Part shown: positions 56,910 through 64,000 of the stretch, piece after piece
How positions within the stretch are numbered: the first letter of the stretch is position 1
Layout: each line of letters opens with the position of its first letter
Source of the DNA: Linnemannia schmuckeri
Lineage: Eukaryota; Mortierellomycota; Mortierellomycetes; Mortierellales; Mortierellaceae
Length of the DNA: 64,000 nt
Direction: 5' to 3'
NCBI GenBank assembly: GCA_029449235.1
Contig: JANATG010000008.1
Location: forward strand, 1,426,001-1,490,000
Translations under genes and position numbers: made by a program
Notes under the pieces: model-generated
Told to the model about the DNA's origin: nothing
What the model saw: only the letters and a program-made list of their open reading frames with translations
The model's database searches: none

Positions 56910-57690
56910 ATCATCTCGGTGGCATCCGGGTTTTTGACATATACACATACATCCCCTCAAAATAAAAGTTTGTCCAGAAAAACGCCTTTATTATTAAAAG
57001 GATGCTACTCATTTTTGTCTTTCCATCTACTAGGTGAATCCTGATATTAGCAAACTTCGATGTACCATCCATGGCGCCAAGACTCTAGGGCAACAACAAG
57101 AAAATGAGGGATATAAGGCGATTAGAACACGTCGGAAAGAGCAAGCCAATGATGTCATCACTCACAGAAGACCTTAGCAACACTTCATAAGAAAAGGAAA
57201 AAATAAAACCGCACAATCCAAGGCACAAAAAACAGTACGAAATGCGGTTGACGCTGTACTACACAAGGTGACTGCCCATCAAAAGTGTTATCCCCTCTTC
57301 GAACAACAAATACTAAAGACCTCGGAAAGTGCCGCTATTCTTCCCCCCCTTTCACTTCTTATAAACTACTTTATGTCGAACATAGAGGAAGAACACCGTC
57401 TTATGTCCATGGTATGATAGCGTGTTGTCCAAAGAGATTCAAACAGAAACGAGAACCCAGGGTGAGACCTTCCTATGGTGCCACATCCACGCCAGTAGCA
57501 ACCAAATTATCTCGGTTAGGGGGATGCCACCCCATATTATAAATCCAAAACGTTCTGTCAAGCGATGAAAGTAACGTATCGACTGGTATATGATGCGGGA
57601 TGGGTGTGTTTAGGATCTGGCTAGGTACGCAGCCCATGCCACTCCTGCAGTTGGCAGAGAGTGGATCATCAAGGGGAGCCTCCTCTAATT

Positions 57691-57777
57691 ATGAGTGACT
57701 TTCCTGTGCAGCAACTGCTATCGTGGATTGGGATGTTGGGCGTTGCGGCGGTGATTCTGGGGGAAGAGGAGGGATGA
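57691..57777 (+). CDS. Possible 28-residue hydrophobic microprotein
   Basis: An ATG-started frame encodes 28 residues, beginning MSDFPVQQLLSWIGMLGVAA. A short polar start, one hydrophobic segment and an acidic tail (GEEEG) resemble a single-span membrane peptide. It is very short, with no leader signal, and lies opposite a possible minus-strand exon. Chance is likely. Confidence 0.12.
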   Translation: MSDFPVQQLLSWIGMLGVAAVILGEEEG

Positions 57778-57961
57778 CAGAACACCTTGATACTTTCCTT
57801 TCCTTGTTATTACTTGCTTACTCTTGTGGATAATTACTTGCTCTTGGGAGTACTTGCGCATCGCTGCTGTATCCGATGCAGAACAGGGACAGATCGATTT
57901 CAGAGTCGAATGAAGATAAAGATCCTGAAACCAAGGCTCGTCACGACAAGAGACCTAGAAA

Positions 57962-58141
57962 TCAATAAACAGGTACTATAGTACAATCAGACAGAAAACT
58001 GACAAGTGTTTGTTCTTTTTTGTGAAGAGGGCGATCGAGGACCAGTAGGAGGTCATCGCTTGAGCGTTGATGAAAGAGAGGAAGAGGTGAAGGAAGAGAC
58101 AAGATTCTAACGCTTGCCTGGTTATGGTTGTTCTTGTCCAT
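57962..58141 (-). CDS. Possible small minus-strand gene (unrecognised)
   Basis: An ATG at 58141 in excellent context (CATCACCATGG) follows about 200 bp of C/T-rich minus-strand leader, the pattern seen before real starts here. Read through, it gives 59 residues (MDKNNHNQASVRILSLPSPL at the start). Alternatively a GC-AG intron (CAG/GCAAGC donor at 58117, acceptor TTTCTAG at 57953) would lead to a frame that stays open for another 80 codons to 57720 or so. Neither product is recognised. Confidence 0.2.
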   Translation of the reverse strand: MDKNNHNQASVRILSLPSPLPLFHQRSSDDLLLVLDRPLHKKEQTLVSFLSDCTIVPVY

Positions 58142-59627
58142 GGTGATGTTTTTCGATTTGCGTTTACTTGCTTGCTTATGACGCCGTTAATGGAAACGGA
58201 GGAGAGCGGGTTGGATTGCGATGGGTCGAAGGAGGCAAGGTATGAGAGGGGTGTTGTTGTGTTGTCGATGAGGGTAGAGGGGAAGAAGAGAAAGGAAAAG
58301 TGTGGTGAAGAGAAAGGAAGAGAAAGAAAGAGAAATAAAGACGTGAAAAGAGGAGGTTGATATAGTGGGAAAAGACAAAGGAACAGGGGAAAGAGAAGAT
58401 AACGACAGCCAATTAGAACGAACGAAATCTAAACATACGCGCTGAAAAGTTATCTCCACTCAATGTGATTGGCTACTCTATGAAGGCAGACAAGAAAAAA
58501 AAAAGATTGCTACCTAGATAACTCCATGGGTTTCCATTCCTACTTTCATAACCATGACCGCCTTTCCTTTTGCTTAGCAAGATGTCCCAGCAAGAGCTCT
58601 TTCGAATGAAACCCGAATGAAGTCTCTGCGATGCCTGGTTGTCAAGAACCACTTAGATGTAATTGTATGTTGTTTGATCCCTTTTGGATGCGCCTGCCGT
58701 GTCACTGACGTCAAAAGTCTTCTCTTGGCTGAGAAGCGAAGTTATAGGTAATGGACAACATTGTAAGTATGTACTGAAGAAAGAGGCTGAAATTCGTCGC
58801 GCCTCTGTGAAACAAAGAAGAAAGGTGACTGGGCAAAGAGGCAGCTTACCTCGAGAAAAAAACGCGAAGCACTGAGATTGATTGGCGTCTGTCGCGTATT
58901 CCATTGGTCGATTTGGTTTATGGAAGTAATGCAAAATTAATGATTCCATTTTCGGTTGTGGTCAAGGAGAAGGGCACTCTCACTGACTTGCTTGTTTCCT
59001 CGCCATATTCTTACGTAGTATGTGGTACATATTCCCAAGAACGAAAAAGTAGAAAAAAGCAAAGTGCCCTGTCAATGGTTAAGAACCACCAGCTTGTCCT
59101 TGAGAAAATCAACAACAGCTGATGTATCCATGCGAAGGAAGATGGAAAGTATGAGGATGCGTGTTGTGAAACTTTGACAGAAAAAAGTCGTTTCTCAGTG
59201 CATTGGCCTATACGATGGATTGGAAGGTTCTATGGACAAAGGATGCGTCTTCATCAGGAACAAACATTCAATCGGGCACCTTCATAAAAAATTTCATAAT
59301 GGCTGTCGAAACCTTTTCTCAAGTGAGGAAACTGCTTCGCTTAAATTTTCTTCTTGTAGCGTGGCCTAGAGATGGAAAATAAAAATAAAAAAAAAAGTGG
59401 CAGGTGCCAGTGTTCCTCTTTTCTAGATACTGGAGAGGCCACGCCGACAACTCGCGATCTCTTTTTTCTACCTTCTCTATACTCTCCTTACCTGTTGTGT
59501 TTTCTTTCAGCTCTTTGTACATATCATCACCTTTACCTTTTCCTTCCACTCTTGCTGCCATCCTCATCCACCTCCCACCCTTCATCCAACCTCCTCTTAT
59601 TTCTTTAAAATATCGTCTTTAACAGCC

Positions 59628-60407
59628 ATGAGAATCATCGTATCCTTGGCCACCATTGCCATGTCCATCGGTCTGGCCACCGCCACCCAACACTCATAGG
59701 CCGACACTCTCATCCAAACATTCGGCGTCTCCCGTTTCCACACCAGTGCAGTCCATGAAGATACCTACTCCAAGGTCACCATCATCCCCAAGATCTTCGA
59801 ATCTGACAACATGGTTGTCCTCTACTCTACTGATCAAGAGGGCCACTCGTCCTTTTTGTCTCCACGCACGACATCGCAAAACGCGAACCCTACACCTGAG
59901 ATTTCGAGGCCTTCTCCCAGAACAACTATATTGGCGACCGCCAGCACTTCAATGGTGACGGCTATGTCAACTTCCACTGTATCGAGGTCTGCGGCTACAA
60001 GGGTCTGCCCAACAGAGTACATCTTTTACGAGCGCGATAATTGTTATGGTGCCATTACGCTCCGTACAACTAAGGAGATGATGGACGAGATCAAACAGCC
60101 CTTCAAGTCCTGCTCCATCCGTGTACAGTATCCATCCGACTATAACGGTTGGGGCAACCCTCCCAGTGGATCGGATTTGGTTTTGTACAGACAGCCTTGG
60201 TACAAGGGTTCGAGCTCTGCAAAGCTGTCGGGCAAGAAGTGTCATGAGTTGAAGGGCCAGGGTGTGCTGAACTTCAAGAGTAAGACTGATCAGACTTATA
60301 CCTTCTACTGCGATGCTGGATGCAAGGGCAAGGTTCTCGAGAAGTCCAAAGGCCCCAACAGCCGTATCAACACCTACTTGACTCCTCAGTCCGTCAAGAT
60401 CGAGTAG
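59628..60407 (+). pseudogene. Decayed gene for a small secreted cysteine-containing protein
   Basis: The sequence starts with a good signal peptide (MRIIVSLATIAMSIGLATA) after a typical C/T-rich leader, but is broken four times. A TAG stands at codon 24 (59697-59699). Frame is lost at a run of five T (59853-59857), where one base seems missing. The middle frame, which has the C-ending codon bias of coding DNA (for example IGDRQHFNGDGYVNFHC), holds a TGA at 59897-59899. Frame returns at CCC (60008-60010), where one base seems extra. The last part is open to the TAG at 60405-60407 and contains five or six cysteines, aromatic residues and GNPPSGSDLVLYRQPWYKGS. I do not recognise the family; size and signal suggest a secreted protein of about 260 residues. 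Homopolymer indels could be sequencing errors, but the two nonsense codons argue for real decay. Confidence 0.7.
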
Positions 60408-60537
60408 AATAGAAGACAATGCCCTCTTCTCTCTCTTACCACCGTCCCCATCTTTTCTTTTCGTCTGCGATGAAAACTCGCAATATTGTAAATAAACAGA
60501 ACTGGCAGCTATATTTTTCTAAGCAAGCGTCGTTTTT

Positions 60538-63130
60538 TTACAGTTCATCACGATTCTTCTTGCCAGGATACACCGCATCATGAAGATTGCTGTTGCTGTC
60601 GTTCTTCGCGTCCTCCGAAAGATCGTGGCAGAGAGCCGGTGTTTCCATCTTGTACAGGTATTCGCATTTTGAGGGCTCAGACACCGCCACGATCTTGTTC
60701 TCTGTTCCACAAGCCATCATCACCTAAAAAGTTTCCATGTTAAAATAAATTGTCTGCCGTGTTAATAAGTGGTTTACTCGTTCATGGTCATAGTACTTTC
60801 TATTCTCATTTTTTTCTTCCCCGCGTTTACCTTGACAGATCGCTCTGGACCGTTCCAGCACCTGGCTCCTCCAGTATACAGCTGCGTGTCGTAGTTATCG
60901 CCAACCCAACTCGAGAATGTGCTGCAAAAAAAAGAAAGGATAAGAAAGATGAACAAAAGAGGAAGGAAGGATGTTAGACATCTGGGTGTCTGTCTTGCCT
61001 TATACATTAACAATCGCCTATCAACTTACCCAAGTGATGTGTCTGAGTTCGACTTTTGCTTGGCCTCACTAAACAAGCAAAGCGTGTATGTGTACCTGCG
61101 CGGAGAAAAAAAGAAGATTAGCAGCTGGTTTGAACTGATATCTCTTCTCATAGTGAAGCGCTTAAGGACATGGTTGCACGTAAGTGACAGCAAAGAGAGA
61201 ACGTACTCGATCTCCTTGAACTCAATGCACTGATCGACCAGCTTGGCAAAGGCTTCATCGGGTCCGTAATCTGTGTTAACCTTCTTCTCCAGCTTCTGAA
61301 TCTCCTCCAAAGATTTCCTCTTCTCCTCTGATGCCTTGTTATATGCCTCCTGTGCAATTTCGACCTCTACATATAGCAATGTGAAGATAAATGATTTGTA
61401 AAAGAGACACACCATCGCGGAAAAAATAGAGGAAGAATAGTTGATTGTGCTACGGCGCAAAAACTTACCGCTCTTGTTGACTTTAGATCCCTTGAACAAG
61501 AAGCCGAGCCCGATTCTACTGGCACCTTTTAGGAGTCGGTTGTACACTTCTCCAAGAGCCCCTTTTTCTATATATCGAGGAAGAATAACACACGGTGTGA
61601 GACAACATAATAATCATCATTGCATTCTGATCTCCACAGCAATGACAAAATATCTTTACCTTCGGGCTTGGCTTCCTCCTTCTTGTCGCCTGCATCCTCA
61701 TCCGGGATCTCAATGAATTCTTCGCCAACAAAGTCGTTGGAGCTGTCCTCCCAGGTGGGTGCAAACTCGTCTAAAACCTTGATCGCTTTCAAGACGGCCT
61801 CGTCGTTGTACTCAGTATTGTACTTTTCTTTCATCTCCTTGATCAGCTGAAACATGAGTCCAATATCCTTCTTGACGTCATATGTCGCGTCCTGTACAGC
61901 GTGCATGCGTTCCAATGCAGATCGTTCTTTCTCCTTCTCCTCCTTGTTGCTGCTGTTGTTCTTATCCTCTTCCTGCTTCTTGAGCTCCTCCAAATACTCG
62001 TCGTACCCAGAAATGGTTGACTTCACTGCCATATCGTGGAAATTCTTGTTGTGGGTCTCCTTGAGGTCATCTAGCGTTGTTCGGAAAAGGGTGTTGATCT
62101 TGTTGGCGTGATCGAGCCTTTGGGTTTGTTGCTCAATCAAGGGAGCCAGCTGAAGTTCTCGTGCAGCCTCCCGTTCCAACTTGGTGCTTTCTAGATAATC
62201 CTTCAGCTTTGCGTTTGCCGCATCAAGTGTGGCTATTAAGGCAGTGTCGGAGCGAGAACAAGGACGTAAGTTTGCTAGTACTTGTACTGATTGGTGAAGA
62301 TTAACACTTGTATGAAAAAGTACGCGCTAATCCCCCTAAGAACATACCCTTCGTATCAGCGGCAGCCTGTTTAACGGACGATGATGCCGCCTGGAGTTTA
62401 TCAAGTTGCTCCTTAAGACGCTTCTTGGAAGTCTGTCCAAAGGCAATATATTCTTTCCTGATCTTGTTCCCCTCCTTGTGAATCTTTTCCAGTTTCTCGC
62501 GCTCCTTTCGAGATGCGGCTCCGACTTGCTCGCAGACATTGGGACAATGTATATGACCGTCGAATTCATCTGAGCCATCACAGCATTCGGGATCACAGAC
62601 ACCGTCGTTGAGACGTGAGGTTTTGATGTAGGCTGGGGTGTGTCCGATGTTTGAGCAGTGAAAGTATCCAGTTCCACACGCAGAGGTGCCTATTTCAGAG
62701 ATGATAGTGATTAAATATTTACTTTGTGGTCAGTTATTTTTTATCACCTAAATTCAATCCATAAGATGGATTGAGATTAAAACATTTCCTTGTTTCAAGA
62801 ACTGACTGTATCGTACCTGGCTCATCTGATCCATCAGGACAGTCGCAGTAGTCGTCGTTGACGGCCGTGAAGGCGATCGTCTTAGATCCATCCAGACATG
62901 TCCACTGTCCTTTGGTATCCGGGGTATATAATTTAGCCCCTATGCCAATCAATTACACAAAACAGGTCATATTAGCTTACGGCTTCACAAGAACGAAAAG
63001 CGACAAAAAAAGATAAAGAACACCACTTACTCGAAGGTGCAACTCCTCGAGGCAGGTTCTTGGTAGCGACATTAGCCTGGATAAGGCTCAACGCCAAAGT
63101 GATCACAATTGGAATGCAGGTGATGCGCAT
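60538..63130 (-). CDS. Glucosidase II beta subunit (PRKCSH-like), ER lumen
   Basis: Nine exons (63130-63031, 62939-62817, 62689-62348, 62232-61660, 61567-61469, 61366-61207, 61095-61030, 60921-60831, 60723-60538) join in frame to 579 residues. A signal peptide (about 1-22) comes first. Then there are two LDL-receptor class A-like calcium motifs, CDCPDGSDEPG near 62-75 and CCDGSDEFDG near 105-115, in a Cys-rich domain. A long charged coiled coil follows (about 130-300), with an acidic stretch near 370. The C-terminal mannose-6-phosphate receptor homology domain (about 455-565) has YTYTLCLFSEAKQKS and GGARCWNGPERSVKV. The protein ends KKNRDEL, an ER-retrieval tail. In the family, beta holds the catalytic alpha subunit in the ER and recognises mannose, assisting trimming of glucose from N-glycans during glycoprotein quality control. 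The alpha subunit is not in the window. Confidence 0.95.
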
Positions 63131-64000
63131 GGTCCCTTGTCTCTGTTGTCGTGTTTCTTTATGCCGCAGTCCTGTGTACTGTTTCTCTCCTAATAGGAAA
63201 AACTCTTTGTCGCTTTGCTGGTCTCGAACTTTGTGAGTAGCCGAAGAAAAAGTCGCGTCGTTCGCGTTTGTCGTGTAATGGAAAGTGAGAAGACGATGGT
63301 TCTCTTTACCATGGGAGGGACGCATAAAAAATACGTGACGTAACTCACGGGTTGATTTGATTGGTCGAGATTAAACAACTTATCGTCTCGAGTCAAGTCA
63401 AGCACAAAACAAACGCGACAGGCAGCTTTCATCCTTCGCACCCTCTCCTTTTCACTTTATCCCCCGCGGCAAGAGTGTCAACAACAACCAAAGCAGGGTC
63501 TATTACAAACCAAACTAGGTTATTGTTTATGGGCACAAAGAACAGTTGAGGTGAGGTTGTTTGTACCTCGACTTACAGTCGACCGTTGAACCAAACAAGA
63601 AATAGCCACGTTATGATTGTCGTCACTTCCGAGGGGATAAGGCAAGGGAAGGAAAACAAGGAAGGAAGGAAGAGATGGAAAGGCACTTTATCATACTTTT
63701 TTTGTGGTTTGTCGGAGGACAATTGTTCCTCTCTTTTTCTTGGACTTTTGGTTAGTACTTCTAACCAGTTTTGTTTTTGTGGGTGTGTGGAGATTCACCA
63801 AGCAGGGCAGGCCCAGCCATTCGGAGCCACGCTAGCTCAGGTAAGCATCCCCGATTGAGTAGGGAAACAAGGGCGCAAAAAGAAGGAGAGAGGTAAAGAG
63901 AGAGAGAAAGAGGGAGAGAGATAGTCTATCACATAATGCGAGTTTCACCTCAATTTCTCTGACCATGGTGCCCAACCGACAATAAGTTTGGACACATGTC
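63131..64000. other. Upstream region of the glucosidase II beta gene; possible exon at the right edge
   Basis: Holds the promoter of the minus-strand gene (CCAAT motif in GATTGGTCG near 63360). On the plus strand a clean donor (CTCAG/GTAAGC at 63841) follows codons reading QAQPFGATLAQ. A plus-strand gene may therefore begin here and continue outside the window; no start is identifiable. The last 150 bp are G/A-rich. Confidence 0.4.

Larger units (their letters stand above)
56910..59627. other. Intergenic region between the DUF4436 gene and the pseudogene
   Basis: No confident gene in 2.7 kb. Two weak candidates are listed separately (57691-57777 plus; 57962-58141 minus). The stretch 58180-58380 is C/T-rich on the minus strand, like a leader for a minus-strand gene. 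CCAAT-type motifs occur near 58410, 58465 and 58900. From about 59450 a C/T-rich leader of the pseudogene persists. Confidence 0.45.

Noticed and set aside
59811..60407. A 198-residue intact protein starting at the internal ATG
   Set aside because: Its middle third is an out-of-frame Ser/Thr-rich reading of the original coding frame, so an intact-gene model is less convincing than a pseudogene.

Overview
The window is nuclear DNA of a filamentous fungus. The strongest signs are many short GT-AG introns (mostly about 60-200 bp, several per gene), long intergenic spacers, strand-specific C/T-rich leaders just upstream of start codons, and a fungal gene set. A type III glutamine synthetase, a forkhead factor with an FHA domain, and Ser/Thr/Gln-rich extensions suggest an early-diverging lineage, with Mortierellomycota my best guess. 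The lineage is inferred, not demonstrated. I recognised no tRNA, rRNA, CRISPR array or transposase gene. Layout, left half: 0-0.4 kb, first coding exon of the PKA regulatory subunit (-). 0.4-5.4 kb, mostly noncoding, with one possible small spliced gene. 5.4-8.3 kb, FHA/forkhead transcription factor (+). 8.3-11.1 kb, a DUF4604-family protein (-) and the phosphatase Yvh1 (+) diverging from a 237-bp promoter. 11.1-15.5 kb, a gene-poor stretch with a possible spliced minus-strand transcript. 15.5-17 kb, a serine-rich protein with a hydrophobic C-terminal tail (+). 17.8-19.5 kb, the KDEL receptor Erd2 (+). 22.1-24.5 kb, a secreted S41-type protease (+). 24.8-27.4 kb, a multi-span membrane protein with a polyglutamine and acidic tail (-). 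28.4-29.3 kb, ribosomal protein eS26 (-). Layout, right half: 30.3-32.2 kb, a coiled-coil protein (-), divergent from the licensing factor Cdt1 (+, 32.5-35.1 kb). 35.4-38.5 kb, type III glutamine synthetase (-) with a 766-bp intron. 42.0-45.5 kb, Mcm10 (+). 47.5-50.8 kb, a GAR-domain (GAS2) microtubule-binding protein, probably Kar9-like (+). 51.0-53.4 kb, xylulokinase (+). 55.0-56.9 kb, a DUF4436-type membrane protein (+). 59.6-60.4 kb, a secreted-protein pseudogene (+) with four lesions. 60.5-63.1 kb, glucosidase II beta subunit (-), ending in the ER-retrieval signal RDEL. Functional links: Cdt1 and Mcm10 both act in starting DNA replication. Glucosidase II beta is a natural client of the KDEL receptor. 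Yvh1, eS26 and possibly the DUF4604 protein belong to ribosome production. These are neighbours by position, not an operon. Exon borders were placed by reading splice consensus and keeping phase; the modelled genes stay in frame from start to stop. I did not find a clearly new biological system. The best leads are the decayed secreted gene, the glutamine synthetase with its long intron, the uncharacterised coiled-coil partner of Cdt1, the polyQ/acidic membrane protein, and several possible small spliced genes in the spacers.
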